Shown here in pieces: positions 44,819 through 54,180 of a DNA stretch of 64,000 nt. A model generated the notes under the pieces. The model was given only the letters and a program-made list of their open reading frames with translations, searched no databases and was not told where the DNA came from. Origin of the DNA: Occallatibacter riparius (GTDB lineage: Bacteria > Acidobacteriota > Terriglobia > Terriglobales > Acidobacteriaceae); the NCBI RefSeq assembly GCF_025264625.1, contig NZ_CP093313.1, positions 2,480,001-2,544,000 on the forward strand. Direction: 5' to 3'. A program made the translations under genes and the position numbers. Every line of letters starts with the position of its first letter. The stretch's first letter is position 1.

Positions 44819-44887
44819 GGCTAGTAGCCGGTAGCCTGTAGCTCGAAACAGGAAAGCTACAAGCTGCTGGCTGCGAGCTACAAGCTG
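44819..44887. repeat. heptamer hairpin array 11 (TAGCC class), rplF-rplR
   Basis: GGCTAGT, AGCCGGT, AGCCTGT, AGCTCGA, then after a short interruption AAGCTAC, AAGCTGCT, GGCTGCG, AGCTACA, AGCTGAA. Mostly 7-base steps, with one 8-base step. Confidence 0.85.
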
Positions 44888-44940
44888 AATTACCCGAACG
44901 GATCCGCAAGGCGGTTCCGCTGATAGGAAAAGAGACTGAA

Positions 44941-45291
44941 ATGATCACGCAGACCAAGAGAAACGAAATTCGCAAGCGCATTCACGCGCGCATCCGCCGC
45001 AAACTCGCCGGCACCGCCGAGCGTCCGCGCCTGAACGTGTACCGCTCGGTCAACCACATCTATGCGCAGGTGATCGACGATCACGCCGGCGTGACCATCG
45101 TTTCGGCTTCGTCGATCAAGGCGAAGACGGGCGGCAACGTTGCGGCTGCCAAGGAGATCGGCAAGACCATCGCCGAGCTCGCGAAGGAAAAGGGCGTGAC
45201 CAAGGTCGTGTTCGACCGCGGCGGCTACCTGTATCACGGCCGCATCAAGGCGCTGGCCGACGCGGCGCGCGAAGCAGGCCTCGAGTTCTAA
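44941..45291 (+). CDS. rplR: 50S ribosomal protein L18
   Basis: 116 residues. [40 protein letters not shown] and [27 protein letters not shown]: canonical, with the 5S rRNA-binding fold. Normal length. Confidence 0.98.
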   Translation: MITQTKRNEIRKRIHARIRRKLAGTAERPRLNVYRSVNHIYAQVIDDHAGVTIVSASSIKAKTGGNVAAAKEIGKTIAELAKEKGVTKVVFDRGGYLYHGRIKALADAAREAGLEF

Positions 45292-45296
45292 GTTCT

Positions 45297-45373
45297 GGCC
45301 AGAAGCCAGAAGCCTGTAGCTCGCAGCTTTGAAGGTGCTGGCTACAAGCTAAGGGCTATGAGCTATAAGCCAA
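45297..45373. repeat. heptamer hairpin array 12 (TAGCC class), rplR-rpsE
   Basis: GGCCAGA, AGCCAGA, AGCCTGT, AGCTCGC, AGCTTTG, then GGCTACA, AGCTAAG, GGCTATG, AGCTATA, AGCCAAG. The halves are roughly complementary. Confidence 0.85.
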
Positions 45374-45480
45374 GCACCTTCGGGTGCGGCTACTACGGCC
45401 GGGAGTTGCGGCCGGTTTCTATGAGAAGTTTCAGCAGAGGTTTCCAGGGTGACGCAGGGCGCGCCCGGAAGGAATAAAGA

Positions 45481-45990
45481 ATGACGACGTTGAAGAAGAA
45501 GCTTGATGCCAACCAGTACAACCTGAAGGATCAGGTGGTGGCCATCAATCGCGTGACCAAGGTGGTCAAGGGCGGCAAGAACATGTCGTTCGCCGCACTG
45601 GTTGTGGTGGGCGACGCCGGTTCGGGCGTGGTGGGCTACGGTTCGGGCAAGGCCAAGGAAGTTCCCCAGGCGATCCGCAAGGGAATCGAGGCGGCCAAGA
45701 AGAACCTGGTCAAGATCAACCTGACGGACACCACGATTCCGCACCAGGTGCTGGGCCGCTTTGGCTCCGGCCACGTGCTGCTCAAGCCGGCTCCTGAAGG
45801 TACCGGTGTGATCGCGGGCGGCGCGGTGCGTGCGGTGATGACCTCGGCCGGCGTGCAGAATGTGCTCACCAAGAGCCTAGGCACCGCCAATCCCCACAAC
45901 GTGATCAAGGCGACGTTCGATGCGCTCATCCAGCTGCGCGACAAGGCCGAAGTGGCCAACACGCGCGGCAAGACAGTTGAGGAGCTCTAA
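45481..45990 (+). CDS. rpsE: 30S ribosomal protein S5
   Basis: 169 residues. [40 protein letters not shown] and the glycine-rich [20 protein letters not shown] are typical S5. It contributes to decoding accuracy. Two bases separate it from rpmD. Confidence 0.98.
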   Translation: MTTLKKKLDANQYNLKDQVVAINRVTKVVKGGKNMSFAALVVVGDAGSGVVGYGSGKAKEVPQAIRKGIEAAKKNLVKINLTDTTIPHQVLGRFGSGHVLLKPAPEGTGVIAGGAVRAVMTSAGVQNVLTKSLGTANPHNVIKATFDALIQLRDKAEVANTRGKTVEEL

Positions 45991-45992
45991 TC

Positions 45993-46181
45993 ATGGCCGA
46001 AAATAAGAAGATTCGCATTCAGTACTACCGTTCGGCCATTGCCACCCCGGTGAAACACAAGCTGGTGGTGAAGGGCCTCGGTTTCACCCGCCTGAACCAG
46101 ATCGTCGAGCGTGAGGATACTCCCTCGGTGCGCGGCATGGTGAAGGCGATTCCGCACCTGGTGCGGATTGTTGAGAACTAG
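45993..46181 (+). CDS. rpmD: 50S ribosomal protein L30
   Basis: 62 residues. IRIQYYRSAIATPVKHKLVV, GLGFTRLNQIVEREDTPSVR, GMVKAIPHLVRIVEN are typical of bacterial L30. Its TAG stop is also the first unit of a heptamer array. Confidence 0.96.
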   Translation: MAENKKIRIQYYRSAIATPVKHKLVVKGLGFTRLNQIVEREDTPSVRGMVKAIPHLVRIVEN

Positions 46182-46247
46182 CTATTAGCCAACAGCCAGT
46201 AGCTCGTAGCTCTTGCTACTGGCTACCGGCTTCAAGCTAAGGGCTCA
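46180..46247. repeat. heptamer hairpin array 13 (TAGCC class), rpmD-rplO
   Basis: AGCTATT, AGCCAAC, AGCCAGT, AGCTCGT, AGCTC, then CTACT, GGCTACC, GGCTTCA, AGCTAAG, GGCTCAC. It starts inside the rpmD stop codon. Confidence 0.85.
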
Positions 46248-46300
46248 CAACGCGAGTCGTGCTGGAACCCCTCCGGCCGGCGCTATTAGCGAGGAATATC

Positions 46301-46774
46301 ATGGCAAAGAATCTATCGAACCTGCGCGCGCCCAAGAACGCCAATACGGCGCGCAAGCGTGTCGGCCGCGGTATGGGCTCCGGCATGGGCAAGACCTCGA
46401 CCCGCGGCCACAAGGGCCAGGGTTCCCGTTCGGGCTCCAGCCTGATGCGCGGTTTTGAAGGCGGCCAGATGCCGCTGCACCGCCGTCTCCCGAAGCGCGG
46501 CTTCACCAACATCTTCCGCACCGAGTACACGGTTGTGAACCTGGACCGTATTGCTGAGCTCGAAGGCGTGAAGGAGATCGCGCTGGACGACTATCGCAAG
46601 CTCGGATTGGCCTCGCAGAAGAAGCCGCTGATCAAGATCCTCGGATCGGGCGAGCTGACGACTGCGGTCACCATCCACGCGCACAAGTTCTCTAAGTCGG
46701 CCCAGGAAAAGATCGAGAAGGCCGGCGGCAAGGTTGTGCTGCTGGGCGGAGCGCCTGCGGAAGCCAAGGCATAG
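46301..46774 (+). CDS. rplO: 50S ribosomal protein L15
   Basis: 157 residues from ATG 46301 (MAKNLSNLRAPKNANTARKR), GRGMGSGMGKTSTRGHKGQG and GGQMPLHRRLPKRGFTN. The upstream extension to 46259 is not family-like. It organises 23S rRNA. Confidence 0.97.
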   Translation: MAKNLSNLRAPKNANTARKRVGRGMGSGMGKTSTRGHKGQGSRSGSSLMRGFEGGQMPLHRRLPKRGFTNIFRTEYTVVNLDRIAELEGVKEIALDDYRKLGLASQKKPLIKILGSGELTTAVTIHAHKFSKSAQEKIEKAGGKVVLLGGAPAEAKA

Positions 46775-46780
46775 AACACA

Positions 46781-46817
46781 CTGCCCCACGTCCCCTAAAT
46801 CGAGGGACTTGGGGCAG
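46781..46817 (+). promoter_or_regulatory. strong hairpin between rplO and secY
   Basis: CTGCCCCA (46781-46788) pairs with TGGGGCAG (46810-46817), continued by GTCCC/GGGAC with one mismatch; 9-base loop. No T-run follows, so it may be a processing, stability or attenuation structure rather than a terminator. Confidence 0.55.
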
Positions 46818-46917
46818 CAGCGTTCCACAAGCGCGACAGCAAACCTCATTCGCGCGTAAGATGGAAGCACACCCGTAAATTTCCGGCGCCCAGGCGCCTG
46901 AAGCTGGATACCTGAGC

Positions 46918-48303
46918 ATGGTCGAGAAGTTCCTCAATATCTTCCGCATTCCGGATCTCCGCAAGCGAGTTCTGTTCACCCTTGGCATTCTGGCTGTGTA
47001 CCGTCTCGGCGCGTGGCTTCCCACTCCCGGCGTGAACTTCACCCTGCTTGAACGGCTGTTCGATCAGCAGAGCGGTTCGGCTCTCGGCCTGATGAACCTG
47101 TTTGGCGGCGGCAACCTGCGCCGTATGACGATCTTCGCGCTGGGCATCATGCCGTACATCACGGCGTCGATCATCTTCCAGTTGCTGACGGTGGTCTATG
47201 AGCCGCTGGCCAGGATCCAGAAGGAAGGCGAGCTCGGCCGCCGGAAGATCACGCAGTGGACGCGCTACATGACGGTTGTTCTGGCAGCGCTGCAGTCGAT
47301 CGGCATCGCGGCCATCCTCACTAAGCAGGGATTGGTTCTGCACCCGGGATTCGGCTTCATCCTACTGACGATTCTCACTCTCACCACCGGATCAGCCTTC
47401 ATCATGTGGCTGGGCGAGCAGATTACGGATCGGGGCATCGGTAATGGCATGAGCTTGCTGATCTTCGCCGGCATCGTTGCCGGCCTGCCGCATGGCGTGG
47501 GCGAACTGGTCAATAAGATCCAGACGAATGCCTGGGGATCGTTCACGTTCCTCGGTATCATCCTGATGCTGGCTGCCATGATCCTGGTGGTTGCGTTCAT
47601 CGTGTACGTCGAGCGCAGCGAACGCCGCATCCCCATCCAGAGCGCGCGCCGCATCGTCGGCCGCCGCATGATGGGCGGAGCCTCAAGCCACCTGCCGCTG
47701 AAGGTCAACTCGGGCGGCGTCATGCCCATCATCTTCGCCAGTTCAATTCTTTCGGCGCCGCTGTTGTTCTCGCAATCCGAGTGGGTGCAGAACAACCGGT
47801 TCTTCGAGCCGATCCTTCGGGCTTTGCAGCCGGGCTACCCCTGGTACGTCTTTTTGAACTTTGTAGGCATCATTTTCTTTGCGTACTTTTACGTGTCGAT
47901 CGTGATGAAGCCCGATGACATCGCCGATAACTTCAGGAAGTCAGGTTCGTTCATCCCGGGCATTCGGCCCGGCAAGCGCACCTCGGACTTCATCAACGAC
48001 ATCCTCACCCGGATCACGCTGGTCGGCGCACTTTATTTGTTCCTGATCTATCTGATTCCGACCTACATGATTTCGGGTCTTCGTCTGGACCAGCTGTTCC
48101 TGGTGGGCCGTGTTTTCGAAAGCCTGCCCAATTGGGTGACTCATGGCTTCGGGGTCAACTTCTACTTTGGCGGCACGTCGCTGCTCATCGTAGTGGGTGT
48201 CGCCATGGACACCATCAACCAGATCGAGTCGCAGCTTATCATGCGTCACTATGAGGGCTTTTCCCCGCGTTCCGGTCGCATTCGGGGAAGGAAAACCTGG
48301 TAA
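46918..48303 (+). CDS. secY: protein translocase subunit SecY
   Basis: 461 residues with ten membrane helices. Conserved parts: RVLFTLGILAVYRLGAWLPT (TM1), GIMPYITASIIFQLLTVVYE (TM2), GIGNGMSLLIFAGIVAGLPH, ERRIPIQSARR and GIRPGKRTSDFINDILTRIT. It forms the channel for protein export and membrane insertion. Stop and adk start overlap (TAATG). Confidence 0.98.
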   Translation: MVEKFLNIFRIPDLRKRVLFTLGILAVYRLGAWLPTPGVNFTLLERLFDQQSGSALGLMNLFGGGNLRRMTIFALGIMPYITASIIFQLLTVVYEPLARIQKEGELGRRKITQWTRYMTVVLAALQSIGIAAILTKQGLVLHPGFGFILLTILTLTTGSAFIMWLGEQITDRGIGNGMSLLIFAGIVAGLPHGVGELVNKIQTNAWGSFTFLGIILMLAAMILVVAFIVYVERSERRIPIQSARRIVGRRMMGGASSHLPLKVNSGGVMPIIFASSILSAPLLFSQSEWVQNNRFFEPILRALQPGYPWYVFLNFVGIIFFAYFYVSIVMKPDDIADNFRKSGSFIPGIRPGKRTSDFINDILTRITLVGALYLFLIYLIPTYMISGLRLDQLFLVGRVFESLPNWVTHGFGVNFYFGGTSLLIVVGVAMDTINQIESQLIMRHYEGFSPRSGRIRGRKTW

Positions 48304-49022
48304 TGTCGTCATTGAGTTCTACGATTGAACATGGCTGGGAATTGAGTCGAAAGACCGTTCCCGGCCCGATTCTTTTGTTAGGCGCGCCTGGGGTTGGCAA
48401 GGGGACCCAGGCCAAGGAATTGGTGAAGATCTGGGATATTCCCCAGATCTCGACAGGGGATCTGCTCAGGGCCAACGTGGCCCAGGGCACGGAACTCGGC
48501 AAGATCGCCAAACAGACCATGGACTCGGGAAACCTGGTCCCGGATTCCCTGGTCAACGAGATGGTGGCGGTCCGACTGAAGCAGCCGGACACGGTTAACG
48601 GCTTCATTCTCGATGGTTTCCCGCGTACGCTGGGTCAGGCGGGATGGCTAGATGGGCGCCTTTCGGCACAGCCGGAGACACTGCCGGTGGTTGCTGTCAG
48701 CATCCAGGTCGACTATAATCAGTTATTGCGCCGGATTACCGGTCGCAGGAACTGTCCTGTCTGCCAGACCATCTACAACATCTACATGAAGCCGCCCGCG
48801 ATGGTCGGCATCTGTGATGTAGAGGGTGCGGCTCTGGTCCAGCGAGCGGACGATACGGAAGAGGCTTTTACTGAGCGCATGCGCGTGTATGCTGCTCAAA
48901 CCGCGCCCGTTATCGAGCACTACCGGGGACTGGGACGTTTCGCGGAAGTGGACGGAGACCGAGCCATCGATGTGGTGGCTGCCGGAATCATTGCCGCCGT
49001 TGAGCGGCTGCGCAAGGAGTAG
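48303..49022 (+). CDS. adk: adenylate kinase
   Basis: 239 residues. P-loop LLLGAPGVGKGTQAKEL, STGDLLRANVAQGTELG, NGFILDGFPRTLGQAGWL, and a LID with CPVCQTIYNIYMKPP ending GICD, a partial zinc-type Cys set. Catalyses ATP + AMP to 2 ADP. An extra ~18 N-terminal residues precede the usual start at PGPILLLG. Coupled to secY by a one-base overlap. Confidence 0.97.
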   Translation: MSSLSSTIEHGWELSRKTVPGPILLLGAPGVGKGTQAKELVKIWDIPQISTGDLLRANVAQGTELGKIAKQTMDSGNLVPDSLVNEMVAVRLKQPDTVNGFILDGFPRTLGQAGWLDGRLSAQPETLPVVAVSIQVDYNQLLRRITGRRNCPVCQTIYNIYMKPPAMVGICDVEGAALVQRADDTEEAFTERMRVYAAQTAPVIEHYRGLGRFAEVDGDRAIDVVAAGIIAAVERLRKE

Positions 49023-49056
49023 CGCAGCTGAAACGGCGGGTTTGTGCGTGTGACGG

Positions 49057-49143
49057 CAGTTGTCAGTGGTCAGTTTTCAGTTGTCAGTCTCGGACTGGCA
49101 GCGGGGCTGACCGAGAATTGACGACTGAGAACTGAGAACTGTT
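49057..49143. repeat. heptamer hairpin array 14 (CAGTTGT class), adk-map
   Basis: CAGTTGT, CAGTGGT, CAGTTTT, CAGTTGT, CAGTCTC, then AATTGAC, GACTGAG, AACTGAG, AACTGTT. The halves are complementary and the right arm ends two bases before the map start. Confidence 0.9.
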
Positions 49144-49145
49144 TC

Positions 49146-49898
49146 GTGGCTGTTGTACTGAAGTCATCGCAAGAGATCGAGAAGATGCGCCGCGCGGGCC
49201 GTGTGGTCCGCGAGGTGCTCGAGCTCGTGCGCGGAATGGTTAAGCCTGGCGCTACGACTCTCGACCTGGAGAACGCTGCGGATAAGCGGATTGCGGAACT
49301 CGGCGCCAAGGCGGCATTCAAGGGCTACCATGGTTTTCCCGCGGTGCTGTGCACTTCGATCAACAGCGAGGTCGTCCACGGTATTCCTTCGGCGAAGCGG
49401 GTTCTGAAGGATGGCGACATCGTTTCGATCGACTGCGGGGCGATTATCGACGGCTATTACGGTGATGCGGCCATCACGGTTCCGGTGGGCGAAAAGATCG
49501 ATCCGAAGACCGACCGGCTGCTGAAGGTGACGGAGCAATCGCTTCATGCGGGTATCGCGGCGGTGAAGCCAGGCGCCACGCTGGGCGATATCGGCGCGGC
49601 AGTACAGTCGGTGGTTGAAGCCGAAGGGTTTTCAGTAGTGCGTGATTTTGTGGGGCACGGCATTGGATCGAAGATGCACGAAGATCCGCAGGTGCCGAAC
49701 TTTGGCGAGGCTGGTCGCGGCATGAAGCTGCGACCCGGCATGGTGATTGCCATCGAGCCCATGGTTAACGCCGGCAAGCCGGAAGTGCGCGTGCTGCGCG
49801 ATGGCTGGACGGCAGTGACCGACGATGGAAGCATGAGTGCTCACTTTGAGCACACGGTGGCGGTGACCGACACCGGGTCAAGGATCCTGACCGACTGA
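49146..49898 (+). CDS. map: methionine aminopeptidase, type I
   Basis: 250 residues, GTG start. [40 protein letters not shown], metal ligands in [46 protein letters not shown] and the final FEHTVAVTD. It removes the initiator Met co-translationally. No Shine-Dalgarno is visible because the array fills the leader, so initiation may be coupled or weak. Confidence 0.97.
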   Translation: MAVVLKSSQEIEKMRRAGRVVREVLELVRGMVKPGATTLDLENAADKRIAELGAKAAFKGYHGFPAVLCTSINSEVVHGIPSAKRVLKDGDIVSIDCGAIIDGYYGDAAITVPVGEKIDPKTDRLLKVTEQSLHAGIAAVKPGATLGDIGAAVQSVVEAEGFSVVRDFVGHGIGSKMHEDPQVPNFGEAGRGMKLRPGMVIAIEPMVNAGKPEVRVLRDGWTAVTDDGSMSAHFEHTVAVTDTGSRILTD

Positions 49899-49948
49899 TT
49901 TCGGTCCAAAACCTTGGAGCGCGTGAGCGCCCAGAAGCGGGATATCGA

Positions 49949-50167
49949 TTGTCGAAGGAAGATGCGATTGAGGTAATGGCAACGGTCATTGAGACGTTGC
50001 CCAATGCCATGTTCAAGGTCAAGCTCGAGAATAACCACGAGGTGTTGACCCATGTTTCCGGAAGAATGCGCAAGAACTTTATCCGCATCCTGCCTGGCGA
50101 CAGGGTGGCGGTGGAACTGAGCCCCTACGATCTCAATCGCGGACGGATCGTTTACCGCTACAAATAG
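49949..50167 (+). CDS. infA: translation initiation factor IF-1
   Basis: 72 residues, TTG start. [60 protein letters not shown]: an OB-fold IF-1 of normal length. Only a weak purine stretch lies upstream. Confidence 0.97.
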   Translation: MSKEDAIEVMATVIETLPNAMFKVKLENNHEVLTHVSGRMRKNFIRILPGDRVAVELSPYDLNRGRIVYRYK

Positions 50168-50239
50168 GTAGCCGGTAGCCTGCAGCCGGTAGCGAGTAGC
50201 GTCAAAGCTACGAGCTACAGGCTATGAGCTACAGGCTCG
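50167..50239. repeat. heptamer hairpin array 15 (TAGCC class), infA-rpmJ
   Basis: GGTAGCC, GGTAGCC, TGCAGCC, GGTAGCG, AGTAGCG, then after a short loop AGCTACG-type units AGCTACA, GGCTATG, AGCTACA, GGCTCGA. Confidence 0.9.
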
Positions 50240-50288
50240 ATACACCCCGCGTCGTCCTAAAGATGCGCGGAGAAGGGCAACAAAGCAG

Positions 50289-50402
50289 ATGAAGGTCCGT
50301 GCATCAGTGAAGAAGATTTGCGTGAAGTGCAAGGTCATCAACCGCCGTGGGGTGGTTCGTGTGATCTGCGAGAACGCAAAGCACAAGCAGCGCCAGGGCT
50401 AA
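50289..50402 (+). CDS. rpmJ: 50S ribosomal protein L36
   Basis: 37 residues: [37 protein letters not shown]. It has CxxC plus a later Cys/His for zinc binding, as in the common L36 form. AGAAGGG precedes the ATG. Confidence 0.97.
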   Translation: MKVRASVKKICVKCKVINRRGVVRVICENAKHKQRQG

Positions 50403-50434
50403 TTAAGCCTGGTGTAGAAGGAAACTCCAGAAAG

Positions 50435-50516
50435 CAGGGAATAGGCAGTAGGGAATAGGGAGTAGAAGGCACGGCAATCAGTTTCTACTCCGTAAACACT
50501 CTTCCCAACTCCTGCA
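50435..50516. repeat. heptamer array 16 (CAGGGAA class), rpmJ-rpsM
   Basis: CAGGGAA, TAGGCAG, TAGGGAA, TAGGGAG, TAGAAGG at exact steps (50435-50469), then a degenerate right arm with TTTCTACTCC and CTTCCCAACTCCTGC. Confidence 0.8.
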
Positions 50517-50636
50517 ATTCAGGGGCTAGTTAGCTTGAGTCAAGGCTTGCGATGAACCCCGGAGGATTTCCGGATTAACCCGTGCGAACCGGTGCTAGGC
50601 CGGCGGCACATAACAAGAAGCAGCAAAGGAATCCAA

Positions 50637-51023
50637 ATGGCACGTATTGCTGGCGTCGATCTGCCCCGCAACAAACAGGCACGGATCGCGCTTACGTACA
50701 TCTACGGCATTGGTGACCCTCGCGCCAAGTCCATCCTCGAGAAGGCGAATGTTGACGCCTTCAAGAAGGTGCAGGACCTGAGCGAAGAAGAGGTCAACCA
50801 CATCCGCCAGGTGATCGAGGACGAGGGTGATGTAGAGGGCGATCTCCGCAAGGACGTCCAGATGCACATCAAGCGCCTCATCGACATCCAGAGCTATCGC
50901 GGCAACCGGCACCGCCGTTCGCTGCCCGTGCGTGGACAGCGCACCCACACCAACGCCCGCACCCGTAAGGGACCGCGTAAGGGCACGGTGGCCAACAAGA
51001 AGAAAGCGACGGCGAAGACCTAA
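50637..51023 (+). CDS. rpsM: 30S ribosomal protein S13
   Basis: 128 residues from ATG 50637 ([20 protein letters not shown]), with AAAGGAA upstream. [40 protein letters not shown] and [13 protein letters not shown] are typical. It contacts P-site tRNA. It overlaps rpsK by one base. Confidence 0.97.
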   Translation: MARIAGVDLPRNKQARIALTYIYGIGDPRAKSILEKANVDAFKKVQDLSEEEVNHIRQVIEDEGDVEGDLRKDVQMHIKRLIDIQSYRGNRHRRSLPVRGQRTHTNARTRKGPRKGTVANKKKATAKT

Positions 51024-51442
51024 TGGCGAAACCAGAGAAGGGCGCCGCCGGCAAGGCGGGCAAGAACAAGAAGTTCAAGAAGCGCGAACGAAAGAATGTG
51101 CCATACGGCATCTGCCACATTCAGGCCTCGTTCAACAACACAATCGTCACCATCACCGACCAGGTGGGCAACACCATCAGCTGGAAGAGCTCGGGTTCGC
51201 TCGGCTTCCGCGGTTCGCGCAAGGGAACTCCCTTCGCGGCGCAGCAGGCTGCTTCGAACGCTGCCGGCATGGCGCGCGATCACGGCCTTCGTGCCGTGGA
51301 CGTTCGCGTTGCCGGTCCGGGGTCGGGCCGCGAGTCGGCTATCCGCGCGCTCGCAGCCGCGGGCATCGAAGTGAAGTCGATCCGCGACGTCACGCCGGTG
51401 CCGCACAACGGTTGCCGTCCTCCGAAGCGTCGGCGCGTGTAA
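51023..51442 (+). CDS. rpsK: 30S ribosomal protein S11
   Basis: 139 residues. A basic start ([20 protein letters not shown]), then [40 protein letters not shown] and [18 protein letters not shown], the S11 end. Located in the 30S platform. Coupled to rpsM. Confidence 0.98.
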   Translation: MAKPEKGAAGKAGKNKKFKKRERKNVPYGICHIQASFNNTIVTITDQVGNTISWKSSGSLGFRGSRKGTPFAAQQAASNAAGMARDHGLRAVDVRVAGPGSGRESAIRALAAAGIEVKSIRDVTPVPHNGCRPPKRRRV

Positions 51443-51445
51443 GAA

Positions 51446-51547
51446 CAGGGAATAGGGAACAGGGAGTAGGGAATAGAAAACGGAGTTTCGACTGGCCCGC
51501 AGCATTGGCTTTCTGCTCCCTATTCCCTACTGCCTACTCCCTCAAAA
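51446..51547. repeat. heptamer hairpin array 17 (TAGGGAA class), rpsK-rpsD
   Basis: Left arm CAGGGAA, TAGGGAA, CAGGGAG, TAGGGAA, TAGAAAA. Right arm CTGCTCC, CTATTCC, CTACTGC, CTACTCC, CT. One of the clearest forward/reverse-complement pairs. Confidence 0.92.
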
Positions 51548-51614
51548 CAATGGGCCGGGATGGAGTCTCATCCGAGAGATGTAAACCGGCCGTCATCCGA
51601 AGTCAGGAGAAGAA

Positions 51615-52244
51615 ATGGCTCGTTATACCGGAGCAGTCTGCCGCCTTTGCCGTCGCGAAGGCACCAAGCTTTTTTTGAAGGGCACCAAGTGCCACTCCGA
51701 TCGCTGCCCGATCGAGAAGCGCAACTTTCCCCCGGGACAGCACGGCAAGGACCGTAAGGCCAAGATCGTGGGCTACGGCCTGCAGCTGCATGAGAAGCAG
51801 AAGGCCAAGCGTATCTACTTCACGCTCGAAGGCCAGTTCCGCGCGTACTACGAGAAGGCCAACCGTGCACAGGGCGTCACTGGCGAACTGCTCATTCAGC
51901 AGCTCGAGCGCCGCCTGGACAACGTTGCCTATCGGCTCGGCTTTGCCATTTCGCGCCGCCAGGCTCGCCAGGTTGTGCGCCACGGCCACGTGCTTGTGAA
52001 CGGCAAGAAGGTCAACATCCCGTCGTACCAGGTGAACGTGGGCGACGAGATCGCGATCCGTGAAGGCGCCAAGAAGCTTGTCGTGGTTGAGCAGGGCGTG
52101 CAGTACGCCGCGCAGAACCCCGTTCCGTCGTGGCTAGAACCGAACTTCGAGAACATGTCCGGCCGCGTTCTGCACTTGCCCAAGCGTCAGGATATTAACC
52201 TACCGATCAACGAACAGCTGATCGTCGAACTGTACAGCAAGTAA
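51615..52244 (+). CDS. rpsD: 30S ribosomal protein S4
   Basis: 209 residues. [20 protein letters not shown] with CxxC and [20 protein letters not shown] form a zinc-type N-terminus. The S4 RNA-binding domain is [40 protein letters not shown]. It is a primary 16S binder. AGGAGAAG precedes the ATG. Confidence 0.97.
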   Translation: MARYTGAVCRLCRREGTKLFLKGTKCHSDRCPIEKRNFPPGQHGKDRKAKIVGYGLQLHEKQKAKRIYFTLEGQFRAYYEKANRAQGVTGELLIQQLERRLDNVAYRLGFAISRRQARQVVRHGHVLVNGKKVNIPSYQVNVGDEIAIREGAKKLVVVEQGVQYAAQNPVPSWLEPNFENMSGRVLHLPKRQDINLPINEQLIVELYSK

Positions 52245-52247
52245 GGC

Positions 52248-52324
52248 AGCCTGCAGCTTGTAGCCAGTAGCCTGTAGCCAGAGTTCTGAGCTACCGGCTA
52301 CAGGCCGCGAGCTACCGGCCCAAT
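52248..52324. repeat. heptamer hairpin array 18 (TAGCC class), rpsD-rpoA
   Basis: CAGCCTG, CAGCTTG, TAGCCAG, TAGCCTG, TAGCCAG, then AGCTACC, GGCTACA, GGCCGCG, AGCTACC, GGCCCAA. The halves are complementary. Confidence 0.9.
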
Positions 52325-52397
52325 CCAACCAAGAAGGAGCACTTGCGCGGCCGCCGCAGAATGCTTCGCGACGTACTCGCCGCGCGGGAATTGAGAG

Positions 52398-53498
52398 ATG
52401 AATATGCTTTGGAGAGGATTCCAAAAACCCAAGCGTCTGGCAGTTGATGCCGAGACACTGAGCGAAACCTACGGCAAGTTCAGCGCCCAGCCTTTCGAGC
52501 GCGGATTTGGCACCACGATCGGCAACGCACTGCGCCGTACGCTGCTGAGCAGCATCGAAGGCGCCGCCGTCACCGCGATCCGCATTGAAGGCGTGCTGCA
52601 CGAGTTCCAGTCGATCCAGGGAGTGGTGGAAGACGCCACCGACATCATCCTGAACCTCAAGCAGGTTCCTTTCAAGCTCAATGGGGAAGGCCCCAAGGCG
52701 CTCTATCTGCGCGCTGACCAGCCCGGCGTCGTGACCTCCGGCATGATTGAAGCCGATGGCGACGTTGAGATCCTGGACAAGAACGTTTATCTCGCCACCG
52801 TTTCGGAAGGCGGCAAGCTCGAGATGGAAATGCGCCTGAAGCGCGGCCGCGGGTATGTTTCGGCCGACAAGAACTTCGATGGCGATCTCGGACTAGGCTT
52901 CATTCCCGTGGATTCGGTGCACTCGCCCGTGCGCCGCGTCAACTACGCGGTCGATGCTGCCCGTCTGGGACAGATCACCGACTACGACAAGCTCGGACTC
53001 GAAGTGTGGACCAACGGAGCTGTACTGCCCGCCGACGCTGTCGGCCTGGCCGCCAAGCTGCTGAAGGACCACATGAACATCTTCATCAACTTTGAAGAGG
53101 AGATGGATTCGGAAGCGCGTAGCGAAGCGGGTGGACCGATCATCCGCAACGACAATCTGAATCGCTCCGTGGAAGAGCTTGAACTCAGCGTCCGCAGCTA
53201 CAACTGCCTGAAGAACGCCAACATTCAGACCATCGGCGAGCTGGTGCAGAAGACCGAAGCCGAGATGCTGAAGACCAAGAACTTCGGCCGCAAGAGCCTG
53301 AACGAGATCAAGGAAATTCTCGCGCAGATGGGCCTGAGCCTGGGCATGAAGATCGACGAGCAGGGCAACGCAGTCCCCGGACCGACGAGCATTCCTCCGG
53401 CCGCCGCGCTTGCCGCCAGCTACAACCGTTACGACGACGAAGACGAGCCGCTGGATTCGGTGGATCTTCAGTTGCCGACAGAGACCGAGAACTTCTGA
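52398..53498 (+). CDS. rpoA: DNA-directed RNA polymerase subunit alpha
   Basis: 366 residues. The NTD dimerisation and assembly part has [20 protein letters not shown] and [20 protein letters not shown]; the CTD has [20 protein letters not shown] and [20 protein letters not shown]. The alphaCTD residues that contact UP elements are in the usual place. A ~40-residue tail after LGMKIDE makes it longer than the usual ~330. Between rpsD and rplQ, as normal. Confidence 0.98.
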   Translation: MNMLWRGFQKPKRLAVDAETLSETYGKFSAQPFERGFGTTIGNALRRTLLSSIEGAAVTAIRIEGVLHEFQSIQGVVEDATDIILNLKQVPFKLNGEGPKALYLRADQPGVVTSGMIEADGDVEILDKNVYLATVSEGGKLEMEMRLKRGRGYVSADKNFDGDLGLGFIPVDSVHSPVRRVNYAVDAARLGQITDYDKLGLEVWTNGAVLPADAVGLAAKLLKDHMNIFINFEEEMDSEARSEAGGPIIRNDNLNRSVEELELSVRSYNCLKNANIQTIGELVQKTEAEMLKTKNFGRKSLNEIKEILAQMGLSLGMKIDEQGNAVPGPTSIPPAAALAASYNRYDDEDEPLDSVDLQLPTETENF

Positions 53499-53609
53499 CA
53501 GTGATCAGTGGTCAGTTGTCAGTGATCAGTTCGCCGCGAGCAAGCCGGCGGCTGATCACTGGCAGACCCGGCCCGATTGGATCACTGATCACTGAATACT
53601 GATCACTGA
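53499..53609. repeat. heptamer hairpin array 19 (CAGTGAT class), rpoA-rplQ
   Basis: Left arm CAGTGAT, CAGTGGT, CAGTTGT, CAGTGAT, CAGTTCG. Right arm ATCACTG, ATCACTG, AATACTG, ATCACTG. Long-range perfect-type complementarity, with about 45 bases of middle sequence carrying another CTGATCACTGG. Confidence 0.92.
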
Positions 53610-53628
53610 GTCGAAAGAGAGTTTCACC

Positions 53629-54111
53629 ATGCGCCATCGCAATGCCGGATTCAAGCTCGGACGCAACACCAGCCATCGTCGCGCGCTACTGCGCAACCTG
53701 GTCACGTCCGTTATCGTGGAAGACCGCGTGCACACCACCGTGGCCAAGGCCAAGGCGGTTCGCCCGCACGTGGAGAAGATGATCACCCTGGGCAAGAAGG
53801 GCGATCTGCACTCGCGCCGTCAGGCTCTCGCCTTCCTCCAGACCGACGAGGCCGTTACCCGCCTGTTCGAAACCGTGGCTCCGCGCTACGGCGATCGGCA
53901 GGGCGGCTATCTGCGTATCGTTCGCACTGGTTTCCAGCGCGGCGACGGCGCGGAGAAGGCATTCATCGAACTGCTCGGAGCCGAGAAGCAGCTCGAAGCC
54001 AAGGCTCAGAAGCGCGCCGACGCGAAGGCCAAGAAGCGCGAAGAGCTCGAGAAGCAGCTCGAAGAAGCCAAGAAGGAAGAAGGCGAAGGCGGCAACGAAG
54101 AAGCGGCCTAA
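53629..54111 (+). CDS. rplQ: 50S ribosomal protein L17 with charged C-terminal extension
   Basis: 160 residues. Core [60 protein letters not shown] is L17. The last ~40 residues, after [11 protein letters not shown], are an added Lys/Glu/Ala-rich coiled-coil-like tail ([19 protein letters not shown]); normal L17 is ~115-130 residues. Last gene of the long translation run; a terminator follows. Confidence 0.97.
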   Translation: MRHRNAGFKLGRNTSHRRALLRNLVTSVIVEDRVHTTVAKAKAVRPHVEKMITLGKKGDLHSRRQALAFLQTDEAVTRLFETVAPRYGDRQGGYLRIVRTGFQRGDGAEKAFIELLGAEKQLEAKAQKRADAKAKKREELEKQLEEAKKEEGEGGNEEAA

Positions 54112-54138
54112 CGCTTCCTCTTGCGTCAGAGTCTCGAC

Positions 54139-54173
54139 GGGGCACATCCTCTATGAGGATGTGCCCCGTTTTT
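54139..54173 (+). terminator. intrinsic terminator of the ribosomal protein run
   Basis: GGGGCACATCCT (54139-54150) pairs perfectly with AGGATGTGCCCC (54156-54167) around a 5-base loop, then GTTTTT. 28 bases after the rplQ stop. Confidence 0.95.
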
Positions 54174-54180
54174 CGCTCTA

